From Pseudomonas sp. (GTDB taxonomy: Bacteria > Pseudomonadota > Gammaproteobacteria > Pseudomonadales > Pseudomonadaceae): a stretch of DNA of 64,000 nucleotides. The notes beneath the pieces are model-generated. The model searched no databases, was not told the DNA's origin, and saw only the letters and a list, made by a program, of their open reading frames with translations. Location: positions 419,533-483,532 of the forward strand of contig VMRT01000009.1 of the NCBI GenBank assembly GCA_007713455.1, written 5' to 3'. Positions 35,365 through 46,605 of the stretch are shown here, piece after piece; position 1 is the stretch's first letter; each line of letters starts with the position of its first letter. Both the position numbers and the translations under genes were made by a program.

Positions 35365-36539
35365 AAGCAGTTTGGCAAGTTACCCGATTGGCCGAAGTCT
35401 GTAAGACAGCGGCCGGCGGTACTCCGCTGAAGTCTAATAAGGAGTTTTACGAAGGAGGAAAAATCCCTTGGCTTCAGAGTGGCGAAGTAAGTCAGGGCGA
35501 AATTTCAGCGGCAAAAACCTTTATTACAGAACTCGGATTAAAAAAATCCTCGGCCAAATTATTTCCGGCCAACACAGTCTTGGTTGCCATGTACGGGGCT
35601 ACAGCTGGACAAGTGGGCATATTGCGCTTTGAATCCGCAACGAATCAGGCGGTATGCGGAATTCTTCCTAATAAAACGTTTATCCCTGAATTTCTTTACT
35701 ACTTGTTGCTGTCACGAAAGAGGGAACTGGTGGCCCAAGCAGTCGGAAACGCTCAGCCTAATATTTCACAGCAAAAAATCCGGGACATGTATGTCCCTCT
35801 TGTGACAATTTCCGAGCAGCGTCGCATCGTCTCCATCCTTGCCCAAGCCTTTGGCAGGATTGCCCAGGCTCGCGCCAATGTTGAAAAAAACCTGCAGAGC
35901 GCCCGCACGCTGTTTGAAAGCCATTTACAGTCGGTTTTTTCCCAGAAAGGAGATATCTGGGAAGTCAAAAGAATCAAGGACATCGCAAAGCACTCTCTTG
36001 GGAAAATGCTGGACAAAGCAAAAAACAGAGGAGTTTTACAGCCCTATCTGCGTAACTTAAATGTCCGTTGGTTTTTCTTCGATTTATCAGATGTTCTCCA
36101 AATGCCGTTCCTTCCAGAGGAGTCGGGCAAGTACACCGCCATAAAAGGTGATGTTCTGATTTGCGAAGGCGGCTACCCTGGCAGAGCAGCAATCTGGAAC
36201 GAGGACTATCCAATACACTTTCAGAAAGCGCTCCACCGGGTTCGCTTCGATGACCCCGAGCATAACAAGTGGTTTCTGTATTACTTATACAGCCAAGATA
36301 AAAGCGGAGAATTGAAAAGGCACTTCAACGGTGCTGGCATTCAGCATTTCACTGGCGAAGCGCTGGCTCGATTCGAATTACCGTTACCGCCCTTGCCTGA
36401 GATTCGAAAGGCTGTAGCTAAGATTGAAGCGTTGTCAGCCGAAACCCAACGCCTCGAATCCATCTACAGAGAGAAACTCGCCGCCCTCGACGAACTGAAG
36501 CAATCCCTGCTACACCAGGCCTTCAGCGGTCAGCTATAA
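35361..36539 (+). CDS. hsdS: Type I restriction-modification specificity subunit
   Basis: 392 residues from a GTG overlapping the hsdM stop. Two target-recognition domains (about 1-150 and 195-340) alternate with two conserved helical spacers, EQRRIVSILAQAFGRIAQAR near 155 and EIRKAVAKIEALSAETQRLE near 345, and the tail KQSLLHQAFSGQL is typical. It reads the bipartite target sequence for both modification and restriction. The recognition domains are visibly richer in A and T than the flanking genes, a usual sign of domain exchange by horizontal transfer. Confidence 0.94.
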   Translation: MKAVWQVTRLAEVCKTAAGGTPLKSNKEFYEGGKIPWLQSGEVSQGEISAAKTFITELGLKKSSAKLFPANTVLVAMYGATAGQVGILRFESATNQAVCGILPNKTFIPEFLYYLLLSRKRELVAQAVGNAQPNISQQKIRDMYVPLVTISEQRRIVSILAQAFGRIAQARANVEKNLQSARTLFESHLQSVFSQKGDIWEVKRIKDIAKHSLGKMLDKAKNRGVLQPYLRNLNVRWFFFDLSDVLQMPFLPEESGKYTAIKGDVLICEGGYPGRAAIWNEDYPIHFQKALHRVRFDDPEHNKWFLYYLYSQDKSGELKRHFNGAGIQHFTGEALARFELPLPPLPEIRKAVAKIEALSAETQRLESIYREKLAALDELKQSLLHQAFSGQL

Positions 36540-36563
36540 CTGCATCGACGCAAGGCGCACACG

Positions 36564-37556
<993 letters not shown>

Positions 37557-37621
37557 TTCCGCCTTCTAAACCCACGCCGCCGAGGGTTATGCTCCGGGCA
37601 TGATGCCGAAGGGATATTGCC

Positions 37622-39958
37622 GTGAACGAAGCTGAAACCCGCGCCGAACATATCGACCCCGCCTTGCGTGAAGCCGGCTGGAGCGTGGTCGATGGCAGCC
37701 GCGTACTACGCGAGTTTCAAATCACTCATGGCCGCATCCAAGGTGCGGGGCAACGCGGCAAGGCGGAGATCGCCGATTACGTATTGGTATACCGCAACAC
37801 TCAGCTGGCCGTGATCGAGGCGAAAGCCTGGGACAAGCACCACACCGAGGGTGCGGGCCAGGCCAAAAGCTATGCAAAGAAGCTGGCAATCCGCTTCACC
37901 TATGCAACCAATGGCCAGCGTATCTACGCCATCGACATGCTCACCGGCGCAGAAGGCGACTTGCTCAGCTTCCCCACGCCGGAAGAACTGTGGAACCTGA
38001 CCTTCGCCGAGCACAATGAATGGCGCGAGCGCTTCGCCGCCATTCCGTTCGAAGACAAGGGAGGCACCTGGGGTGCGCGCTACTATCAGGACATTGCGAT
38101 CAAGCGGGTGCTGGAAGCAATCGCAGCACAGCAGTCGCGAATTCTGCTGACGCTGGCGACCGGCACAGGCAAGACATTCATCGCCTTTCAGCTGGCCTGG
38201 AAGCTGTTCAAAAGTCGCTGGAACCTCAAGCGCGACGCCCAGCGTCAGCCACGCATTCTGTTCCTGGCGGACCGCAACATCCTTGCGGATCAGGCTTACA
38301 ACTCGTTTTCGGCCTTCAGCGAAGACGCGCTGGTGCGCATCGCCCCGGACGAAATTCGCAAAAAGGGCAAGGTGCCGAAGAACGGCAGCATCTTTTTCAC
38401 CATTTTCCAGACCTTCATGAGCGGGCCGAACGGCACGCCTTACTTTGGCGAGTACCCGGCGGATTTCTTCGATTTCATCATCATCGATGAATGCCACCGT
38501 GGCGGCGCCAACGACGAGGGCAACTGGCGCAGCATCCTTGAGTATTTCACCCCAGCGGTGCAGCTCGGTCTGACTGCCACGCCCAAGCGCAAGGACAATG
38601 TCGACACCTATGCCTACTTCGGCGAGCCGGTGTATGTGTATTCGCTGAAGGAAGGCATCAACGACGGTTTCCTCACGCCGTTCAAGGTCAAGCAGATCGC
38701 TACAACGCTTGATGAGTACGTGCATGTGCCAGGCGACGGAATAGTCATCAAAGGCGAGGTTGAGGCGGGACGGCGCTATCTCGAGGCGGACTTCAATCGA
38801 GTCATCAAGATCCCGGAGCGGGAGGCCTATCGGGTCAAACTGTTCATGGAGCAGATCGCGCCAAACGAGAAGACGCTGGTGTTCTGCGCCACCCAACAGC
38901 ATGCGCTGGAAGTACGTGACCTGATCAACCAGATGAAGCGCAGCAGCGAGCCGGACTACTGTGTGCGGGTGACCGCCGATGATGGTGCGCGGGGGGAAGA
39001 ACACCTGCGGCATTTCCAGGACAACGAGAAGACCATACCGACCGTTCTCACTACCTCGCAGAAGCTCTCCACCGGCGTGGATGCGCGTAACGTCCGCAAT
39101 ATTGTGCTGATGCGGCCGGTGACCAACATGATCGAGTTCAAGCAGATCATCGGTCGCGGTACGCGCTTATTCGACGGCAAGGATTACTTCACGATCTATG
39201 ACTTCGTGAAAGCTCATCACCTATTCAGCGATCCCGAATGGGATGGCGAACCGATAGAGCCTACCGTGACCGGAGGCGTCGCCACCGGAGAGGACAGAGG
39301 CGGCTATGAAAACGAACCCAGGCCGCCCAAGCCACCGCGCGATCCACGCCCGGACGTGATCGAGGTCAGACTCAGCAACGGCTCGGTGCGCCGCATCAAG
39401 AGCATGATGGCGACGCTGTACCTCGGCGCCGATGGCAAACCGATGTCTGCTGCGCAGTTCCTGGAAAGCCTGTTCGGTAATCTGCCGGAATTTTTTAAAG
39501 ATGAGGACCAGCTACGCGGGCTTTGGAGCGCCCCGGATACTCGCACTTCGCTCCTACAGGGCCTGGCTGAACGTGGCTTTAGCAACGAGGTACTGCACGA
39601 AATGCAGCGCATCATCGACGCCGAGCATAGTGACCTGTTCGATGTGCTGACGTACGTCGCCTTCTCCATCGAACCGCAGACTCGAGAAGAGCGCGCCAGC
39701 AGAGCTCGCAGCACGCTGCATGGGCAATTCACTGACAAGCAAGAAGCCTTTCTTGACTTCGTGCTGTCGCAATACGTGAAGGAGGGTGTGGAGGAATTGG
39801 GGCCGGAAAAGCTCTCCCCTTTGCTGAAGCTTCGCTACAAGAATGCGATTAACGATGCAGTTGCAGATCTGGGTAGGCCGGAACTGATCAAGAGTCTGTT
39901 TTTCGGCTTCCAGAAGCATCTTTATGATGGTGCGCAAGGGAGCAGTGCCCAAACTTAG
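37622..39958 (+). CDS. hsdR: Type I restriction endonuclease subunit R
   Basis: 778 residues from a GTG at 37622 (GAAGGGAT before it), the size of EcoEI-type HsdR. The nuclease motif is Asp52, Glu66 and Lys68 (IADYVLVYRNTQLAVIEAK). The helicase has Walker A ATGTGKT (179-185), DECH at 289-292, LTATPKR and QIIGRGTRLFDGKDYFTIYD. The C-terminal HsdM/S-binding region follows. It translocates DNA with ATP and cuts unmodified DNA far from the site. Last gene of the cassette. Confidence 0.96.
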   Translation: MNEAETRAEHIDPALREAGWSVVDGSRVLREFQITHGRIQGAGQRGKAEIADYVLVYRNTQLAVIEAKAWDKHHTEGAGQAKSYAKKLAIRFTYATNGQRIYAIDMLTGAEGDLLSFPTPEELWNLTFAEHNEWRERFAAIPFEDKGGTWGARYYQDIAIKRVLEAIAAQQSRILLTLATGTGKTFIAFQLAWKLFKSRWNLKRDAQRQPRILFLADRNILADQAYNSFSAFSEDALVRIAPDEIRKKGKVPKNGSIFFTIFQTFMSGPNGTPYFGEYPADFFDFIIIDECHRGGANDEGNWRSILEYFTPAVQLGLTATPKRKDNVDTYAYFGEPVYVYSLKEGINDGFLTPFKVKQIATTLDEYVHVPGDGIVIKGEVEAGRRYLEADFNRVIKIPEREAYRVKLFMEQIAPNEKTLVFCATQQHALEVRDLINQMKRSSEPDYCVRVTADDGARGEEHLRHFQDNEKTIPTVLTTSQKLSTGVDARNVRNIVLMRPVTNMIEFKQIIGRGTRLFDGKDYFTIYDFVKAHHLFSDPEWDGEPIEPTVTGGVATGEDRGGYENEPRPPKPPRDPRPDVIEVRLSNGSVRRIKSMMATLYLGADGKPMSAAQFLESLFGNLPEFFKDEDQLRGLWSAPDTRTSLLQGLAERGFSNEVLHEMQRIIDAEHSDLFDVLTYVAFSIEPQTREERASRARSTLHGQFTDKQEAFLDFVLSQYVKEGVEELGPEKLSPLLKLRYKNAINDAVADLGRPELIKSLFFGFQKHLYDGAQGSSAQT

Positions 39959-40199
39959 CGACGCATCAACGTGATATTCCTCTGCGCTCTCGGCGAGCTG
40001 GCAAGCCTCAACGGGGCCACTGCAGAAGTGTCCCTCGGCGAATCGCCGCACGTGCCACGCATGCCCGGCCAGGCCTTATCATTTAATCGCTCCGACTTCA
40101 TTCTGCGCTAGGCTGATGCTAACGGAGCGGGCTTGAGCGAGATGTTGCCCGGCCGCGTCGAACCGCCAAGGAATGCTGCACAGCGCAAGGAGCCGAACG

Positions 40200-40979
40200 G
40201 TGCACAGGATTCTCTCGATTCTGCTGATATGGCTGTTGTCGAACGCCGCCCCGGCCGGCGCGGCGCAGTGGCGTTTCGTGACCGAAGACTTCCCGCCGTT
40301 CACCTATCCGGCTGACGCCCCGGCCAGCGAAACCGCAGGCGTTGGTGCGGCCGGCCCGTTTGTAGAGGTGGTACATGCGATCTGCGCACGCTTGCAGCAC
40401 CAATGCACGATCACCCTGTATCCCTGGCAGCGCGCATTCCGCCTGGCCGAGCAGGGACAGGTGGACGGAATATTCACTCTCACACCTTCACCGCAACGCG
40501 AGCAGATGTTCCACATCAGCCGGATGCTGGTCACTTCTCGCTACAGTGTTTTCGCCCAGACCGAGAGCAGCTTCGTCTTCAACCAGCCAGGTGATGTGGC
40601 GGGGCGACTGGTTGGCGTCTATGGCCCATCCGGCACCTCTTACGTGCTGTCCGAGCGCCTCAAGTCGGTGCCCGACGTAAGCCTGCACCTGACTACCGAC
40701 AATCGCCGACTGCTGCGCATGCTGCAGTCCGGGCGCTTCGGTGTGGACGGCCTGGCGGTGCTCAATCAGGATGTTGCCTGGCACCTGATCGAGGAAGAGC
40801 AACTTTCCGATGTGCGCGAGGCTGGCGAAATGGGCCCGATCAGCTATGGCATCGGTCTTTCGCGCAAGACGGTGAGCGCGGCACAGTTCGAAGCGTTCGA
40901 GCAGGCGCTGGACGCGGCAATAGCCGATGGCACGGTGCCGAAGATCCTGCGCCGGCACCAACTCGAAGCCGCCTTCTGA
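40200..40979 (+). CDS. Stand-alone periplasmic solute-binding protein (family 3), copy C
   Basis: 259 residues from a GTG at 40200 with AAGGAG seven bases before it; an ATG at 40173 has its purine-rich stretch too close. Signal peptide to about residue 21 (PAGAA), then WRFVTEDFPPFTYPADAP, RMLVTSRYSVFAQ, VYGPSGTSYVLSERL and LNQDVAWHLIEEE. It closely resembles copy D at 41781. No permease or ATPase is adjacent. The ligand is unknown. Confidence 0.82.
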   Translation: MHRILSILLIWLLSNAAPAGAAQWRFVTEDFPPFTYPADAPASETAGVGAAGPFVEVVHAICARLQHQCTITLYPWQRAFRLAEQGQVDGIFTLTPSPQREQMFHISRMLVTSRYSVFAQTESSFVFNQPGDVAGRLVGVYGPSGTSYVLSERLKSVPDVSLHLTTDNRRLLRMLQSGRFGVDGLAVLNQDVAWHLIEEEQLSDVREAGEMGPISYGIGLSRKTVSAAQFEAFEQALDAAIADGTVPKILRRHQLEAAF

Positions 40980-41128
40980 GCGTTGCGCGCGCCATGGCAA
41001 GGCGGCGGTTCGGCGTATTTCTCGGCATGCGTGACCGGCCGCCATTTCGCCAACGCAGACGGACCATCTGAGACCTGGCGCCGATCAGGGCAGCGACCAG
41101 CCTGTTACCCTCGCCCGCCCCGAACCGC

Positions 41129-41620
41129 ATGGATGCCCTCATGCTGCGCTACCTGCTCGCCGCCCTGCTCGTAACTGCCATGCCTGCCTCTGCCGAATCG
41201 TTCGACTGCCGGGTGATCGGCATCGCCGATGGCAACACCTTCAGCTGCCGGACCAACGTGGGTGAACGGTTCAGGGTCCGGCTGGCGGAAATCGACACCC
41301 CGGAGCTCAAGCAACCCTACGGCAGCCAGGCCCGGCAAGCGCTCTCCGACCACATATTCGGCAAGAACGTGACGCTCGTAGTCAAGGGCCGCGATGACCT
41401 GGGACGGACCCTGGCGCGAGTCAGCGTTGGCAACATCGACGTCAATTCGGAGATGGTCAGGTCTGGCACGGCCTGGGCGTATCGCAGTCACCTTGACGAC
41501 CGCTCGCTGCTCGATCTGGAGGCGGTCGCCCGCGAGTTCCGGCGCGGCCTGTGGTCATTGCACAAGACCGAACAGCAACCGCCATGGGAATGGCGCGAGC
41601 AGATGCGAAGAGCGCGATAG
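41129..41620 (+). CDS. Secreted thermonuclease-like protein (SNase family)
   Basis: 163 residues with a signal peptide (cleavage near ASAES). The SNase core is recognisable: CRVIGIADGNTFSC, the catalytic Arg/Glu region FRVRLAEIDTPELKQPYGSQ and GRTLARVSVGNIDVNSEMV. It is a Ca2+-dependent nuclease expected in the periplasm or outside. Start at 41129 or at the ATG at 41141; neither has a clear ribosome site. It lies between two related binding-protein genes. Confidence 0.85.
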   Translation: MDALMLRYLLAALLVTAMPASAESFDCRVIGIADGNTFSCRTNVGERFRVRLAEIDTPELKQPYGSQARQALSDHIFGKNVTLVVKGRDDLGRTLARVSVGNIDVNSEMVRSGTAWAYRSHLDDRSLLDLEAVAREFRRGLWSLHKTEQQPPWEWREQMRRAR

Positions 41621-41780
41621 CCGGGGGGCTCGCATCGATCGACGTCACTCGCCTGGAAGTCCGGCCTGCTTCGCTGGCTGCCTTATTCGCGGAGTCGGGG
41701 TCGCGCCGCGGACGGCGACACGCTAGCCTGCAAGGGCGTGGAGCGTATTGCCGCTCTGCCGATCGCCTGGAGCTTGCAGC

Positions 41781-42548
41781 ATGCCCACTCGATGGATTGC
41801 GATAGTCGTCGGCCTGGCACTCATGGGCAATTGCCAAGCCGATGAGCTGCGCTTCGTCACCGAGGACTTCCCGCCGTTCAGCTATGCCACGGCGGCCACC
41901 GGCACCGAGGACCGTGCAGCCGGGCCTTTCGTCGAGATCGTTGCAGCCGTCTGCGCGCGACTTCGGATCGACTGTCCGGTGCAGCTGCTGCCCTGGCGAC
42001 GCGCACTGGCGCTGGCCGAGGACGGTGAAGCGCAGGGGATCTTCACCGTGATCCGCTCACCGGATCGCGAGCGCGCGTTTCACCTCACCCGCATGCTGGT
42101 CACCTCCCGCTATGGGGTCTATGCGCGTTCGGCGAGCCGCTTCGTCTTCCATCGCCCCGAGGACCTGGCCGGACGCAGCGTCGCCGTGTACGGGCCCTCC
42201 GGAACCTCCTTCGTGCTCGGCCAGCATCTGGCCGAGGTCGGCGACGTGACGCTGATCCTGGAGGCGGATAACCGGCGGCTGCTGCGCATGCTGGAGGCCG
42301 GCAGGTTCGGCGAACAGGGCGTCGCCGTGGTCAATCAGGACGTCGCCTGGCACCTGATCGATCAGGAGGGGCATTCCGACATTCACGAGGCGGGTGAGCT
42401 GCAACGAGTTTCCTACGCGATCGGCCTTTCCCGCGCCGCGGTCAGCGAAGCCGAATTCGAACGTTTCAACGACGCGCTCGAGGCGCTGATCGCCGACGGC
42501 AGCGTTGCGGCCATCCTGCGGCACCATGGCCTGGAGCCCGCGTTTTAG
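41781..42548 (+). CDS. Stand-alone periplasmic solute-binding protein (family 3), copy D
   Basis: 255 residues from the ATG at 41781 with GGAG eight bases before it. Signal peptide (about 1-20), then LRFVTEDFPPFSYATAATG, FHLTRMLVTSRYGVYAR, VYGPSGTSFVLGQHL and VNQDVAWHLIDQE, closely matching copy C. It is a family 3 solute-binding fold without a neighbouring permease. The ligand is unknown. Confidence 0.82.
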   Translation: MPTRWIAIVVGLALMGNCQADELRFVTEDFPPFSYATAATGTEDRAAGPFVEIVAAVCARLRIDCPVQLLPWRRALALAEDGEAQGIFTVIRSPDRERAFHLTRMLVTSRYGVYARSASRFVFHRPEDLAGRSVAVYGPSGTSFVLGQHLAEVGDVTLILEADNRRLLRMLEAGRFGEQGVAVVNQDVAWHLIDQEGHSDIHEAGELQRVSYAIGLSRAAVSEAEFERFNDALEALIADGSVAAILRHHGLEPAF

Positions 42549-42704
42549 CACTGGCGCTATCGGTCAATCGACACCCAACCCATCTTTTCGCTGAATCATT
42601 CTGCGCTTCGGACCGTCTACCCCAAAGGCAGCGTTCGGGCTCTCCGGAGGTTTCGCCGCGTACATCCCGCTCATCACCCATTCGCAAAGGGAGGCTGACC
42701 GCCC

Positions 42705-44762
42705 ATGGACGCCGCCAAGAAAATGCCCAAGGCCATCATCCTGTTCCCCGTGTTCATTCCAGCCGTGATCGTCACGCTGCTGCTGGTGATCGGGACGATC
42801 AGCAATCCGGAGCTGGCCGGTGAGGTGTTCAGCTCGACGCTGGCGTTCATCACGACCAACTTCGGCTGGTTCTACATGCTCTCGGTGGCCTTTTTCCTGG
42901 TGTTTATCGTCGGCATCGCCATGACGCCCTGGGGCAGCATCAAGCTGGGCCCGGATCACGCCGAGCCGCAATATAGCTTTCCAGCCTGGTTCGCCATGCT
43001 CTTTTCCGCCGGCTACGGCATCGCCCTGCTGTTCTTCGGCGTGGCCGAACCCGTGCTGCACTACGCCTCGCCACCCGCCGGAGCCGGAGAAACCGTCGAC
43101 GCGGCCAAGCAGGCGATGCAGATTGCCTTCTTCCACTGGGGCTTTCATATCTGGGCCATCTACGGACTGACCGGTCTGGTGCTGGCGTACTTCTCGTTCC
43201 GCCACGGCCTGCCGCTGTCGATGCGCTCGGCGCTGTACCCGATCATCGGCGAACGCATCTACGGGCCGATCGGCCATGTGGTGGATGTCTTCGCGATTCT
43301 CGGCACGCTGTTCGGCATCGCCACAACGCTGGGCCTGTCCGTCACCCAGATCAACGCGGGCATCAACTACCTCTGGCCGTCGATACCGATCAGCATCAAC
43401 GTGCAGATCATCGCCATCGCCATCATCACCGGCCTGGCGATCTGCTCGGTGGTCGCCGGCCTCGACAAGGGCGTGAAAAACCTGTCGCTGTTGAACATGA
43501 TCCTGGCGATCGGCCTGATGCTCTTCGTGTTTCTGGTCGGGCCTACCATTTTCATCCTCGAAACGTTTCTGCAGAACACCGGCAGCTACCTGAACAACAT
43601 CATCGAGCGCACCTTCAACCTGCAGGCCTACAGCCGCAGCGACTGGATCGGCAACTGGACGCTGTTCATCTTTGGATGGACCATCGCCTGGTCGCCCTTC
43701 GTCGGCCTGTTTATCGCCAAGATCAGCCGCGGCAGGACCATTCGCCAGTTCGTCTTCGGCGTGATGTTCGTCCCGACCATCTTCACCTTCCTCTGGTTCT
43801 CGGTATTCGGCGACACCGCGCTGCACATGATCATGGCCGAAGGCTACACCTCGCTGATCTCGGATGTGCAGGCGGACAACGCCATCGCGCTGTTCAAACT
43901 GTTCGAACTGCTGCCGATGACGTCCATCGCCTCGTTCCTGGCGGTGGTGCTGATCATCACCTTCTTCGTCACCTCGTCGGACTCCGGCTCCCTGGTCATC
44001 GACTCGCTGGCCGCCGGCGGCGCGCTGCACACGCCGGTCTGGCAGCGTGTGTTCTGGGCCAGCATCGAGGGCGTAGTTGCGTCCGCCCTGCTCCTGGCCG
44101 GCGGCCTCAGCGCGCTGCAGACCATGACCATCGCCAGCGCGCTGCCCTTCGCAATCATCATGATGATCGCCGCGCTGGGCATGTGGCGCGCTCTGGTGAT
44201 CGAAGGCCACCACGAAACCAGCCTGCAAAGCCACATGCAGGGCAGCCGGCTAGCGAGCAACGCCGGTCCCGGCCTGTGGAAGAAGCGCCTGGCGGGGATG
44301 GTCAGCTTTCCCAGCAGGGAAGAAGTCGACAGCTTCATGAGCACCACGGTGCTCAAGGCGATGCGCCGGGTGCAGCGCGAACTCAGTGGCCAGGAATGGG
44401 CTGCCGAAGTGCACACCGATGAAGCCCACTCGCGGCTCTACCTGGAGGTCATCAAGGACGACCAGGTGGACTTCATCTACGAAATCCGTGCGGTCGGTTA
44501 CGCCATGCCAGCGTTCGCGCTGACCGAAGGGCCGCAGGCCGACGAGCAGTACTACCGCGCCGAAGTGTTCCTGCGCCGCGGCGGCCAGCATTACGACGTC
44601 TACGGATACGACCAGGCGGACATCATCAGCGACATACTCGACCAGTTCGAAAAGTACCTGCACTTCCTGCACATCTCGCCGGGCAGCTTGCCGTGGAAGA
44701 TGGCCGAGCACGACGAAATGCTCTCCGACGACCAAAACACGCCCAAGCCGGAAGCGAGCTGA
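42705..44762 (+). CDS. betT: BCCT-family choline/betaine transporter (BetT-like)
   Basis: 685 residues with about 12 membrane segments and a cytoplasmic C-terminal extension of some 170 residues, as in BetT. Signature stretches include AMLFSAGYGIALLFFGVAEP, AFFHWGFHIWAIYGLTGLV and FIFGWTIAWSPFVGLFIAKI, then SRGRTIRQF. The tryptophan-rich substrate site is in the GWTIAWSPFVG segment. It imports choline driven by the ion gradient, and the long tail senses osmotic stress. No bet genes adjoin, so substrate identity (choline against betaine or carnitine) is inferred. Confidence 0.88.
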   Translation: MDAAKKMPKAIILFPVFIPAVIVTLLLVIGTISNPELAGEVFSSTLAFITTNFGWFYMLSVAFFLVFIVGIAMTPWGSIKLGPDHAEPQYSFPAWFAMLFSAGYGIALLFFGVAEPVLHYASPPAGAGETVDAAKQAMQIAFFHWGFHIWAIYGLTGLVLAYFSFRHGLPLSMRSALYPIIGERIYGPIGHVVDVFAILGTLFGIATTLGLSVTQINAGINYLWPSIPISINVQIIAIAIITGLAICSVVAGLDKGVKNLSLLNMILAIGLMLFVFLVGPTIFILETFLQNTGSYLNNIIERTFNLQAYSRSDWIGNWTLFIFGWTIAWSPFVGLFIAKISRGRTIRQFVFGVMFVPTIFTFLWFSVFGDTALHMIMAEGYTSLISDVQADNAIALFKLFELLPMTSIASFLAVVLIITFFVTSSDSGSLVIDSLAAGGALHTPVWQRVFWASIEGVVASALLLAGGLSALQTMTIASALPFAIIMMIAALGMWRALVIEGHHETSLQSHMQGSRLASNAGPGLWKKRLAGMVSFPSREEVDSFMSTTVLKAMRRVQRELSGQEWAAEVHTDEAHSRLYLEVIKDDQVDFIYEIRAVGYAMPAFALTEGPQADEQYYRAEVFLRRGGQHYDVYGYDQADIISDILDQFEKYLHFLHISPGSLPWKMAEHDEMLSDDQNTPKPEAS

Positions 44763-44891
44763 GACCGTGGCCGCTTCGCGCCGCACGGAAGCGGACCGAG
44801 CCTGCCGTTTACGCAAGGTACCGGAGTGTGCCTGCGCGTACAGCGCCGATTTCATCTATATAGATAGGGGCGCATCGGTGGCCAGCGAAAC

Positions 44892-44907
44892 GTGACCGAT
44901 CGGTCAC
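44892..44907. promoter_or_regulatory. Perfect 16-bp palindrome, possible TetR-type operator
   Basis: GTGACCGATCGGTCAC is an uninterrupted palindrome in the 289-base gap between betT and the ABC transporter operon. GACCGATCGGTC cores are typical of TetR-family operators. A second palindrome, ATCTATATAGAT, lies 26 bases upstream at 44854-44865. No regulator gene is adjacent. Confidence 0.5.
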
Positions 44908-44929
44908 AGTGCTCAACGCCGCATCGCGC

Positions 44930-44958
44930 TTGGCGCATGCCGCATCGCATGCTAGGTT
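44930..44958 (+). promoter_or_regulatory. Candidate promoter of the basic amino acid ABC operon
   Basis: TTGGCG (44930-44935), 17 bases, then TAGGTT (44953-44958), about 95 bases before the ATPase start codon and 22 bases after the 16-bp palindrome. A moderate match to consensus. Confidence 0.35.
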
Positions 44959-45051
44959 TGCGCCTCGCCAGGACGGCGAGCAGTTCGCGCGGAGCGCACC
45001 ATCAGATATCTAGACCATGGCGGCCTTCGCCGGTCTGTAAGAGGACCCCTC

Positions 45052-45825
<774 letters not shown>

Positions 45826-45839
45826 TGGAGCAACACCGC

Positions 45840-46595
45840 ATGAAGAGCTATAAGAAGATCCTGCTGACCGCTGCTGCATCGTTGATCATCGGCACCCAGG
45901 CATTCGCCGCGGAAAAACTACGGATTGGTACCGAAGGCGCCTACCCGCCCTTCAACCTGATCGATGCCAGCGGCAAGGTGGTCGGTTTCGACCTCGACAT
46001 CGCCCACGCCCTCTGCGCCAAGATGCAAACTGAATGCGAAGTGGTCACCTCGGACTGGGACGGCATCATCCCGGCGCTGAATGCCGGCAAGTTCGACTTC
46101 CTCGCCGCCTCGATGTCGGTGACCGAAGAGCGCAAGAACGCAGTGGACTTCACCGACCACTACTACACCAACAAGCTGCAGTTCGTGGCACCCAAGTCCA
46201 CCGACTTCAAGACCGACAAGGGCTACCTGGACGGCAAGGTGATCGGCGCCCAGCGCGCGACCATTGCCGGCACCTGGCTGGAAGACAACCTGGACGGCGT
46301 GGTCGACATCAAGCTCTACGACACCCAGGAAAACGCCTACCTGGACCTGGCCTCCGGCCGTGTCGATGGCATTCTGGCCGACACCTTCGTGCAGTGGGAA
46401 TGGCTCAAGAGCGATGCTGGCAAGGGCTTCGAGTTCAAGGGCGAGCCGGTATTCGATGACGACAAGATCGCCATCGCCGTGCGCAAGGGCAACGACGAGC
46501 TGCGTGAGAAGCTGAATAAGGCGCTGGCCGAGATCATCGCTGACGGCACCTACAAGCAGATCAACGACAAGTACTTCCCGTTCAGCATTTACTGA
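45840..46595 (+). CDS. Basic amino acid ABC transporter substrate-binding protein
   Basis: 251 residues from the ATG at 45840 (GGAG before it). Signal peptide to about residue 23 (QAFAA), then KLRIGTEGAYPPFNLIDASG, VVGFDLDIAHALCAKM and DWDGIIPALNAGKFDFLAAS with SVTEERKNAVDFTDHYY, all typical of the lysine/arginine/ornithine/histidine binding group. Exact ligand not determined. A hairpin follows the gene and separates it from the permeases. Confidence 0.93.
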   Translation: MKSYKKILLTAAASLIIGTQAFAAEKLRIGTEGAYPPFNLIDASGKVVGFDLDIAHALCAKMQTECEVVTSDWDGIIPALNAGKFDFLAASMSVTEERKNAVDFTDHYYTNKLQFVAPKSTDFKTDKGYLDGKVIGAQRATIAGTWLEDNLDGVVDIKLYDTQENAYLDLASGRVDGILADTFVQWEWLKSDAGKGFEFKGEPVFDDDKIAIAVRKGNDELREKLNKALAEIIADGTYKQINDKYFPFSIY

Positions 46596-46605
46596 TCCAA
46601 CCGAG

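Noticed and set aside
42564..44234. 556-residue open frame opposite betT
   Set aside because: Very rich in D, H, R, Q and G, which is the complement of hydrophobic membrane-segment codons; a typical antisense artefact of transporter genes.
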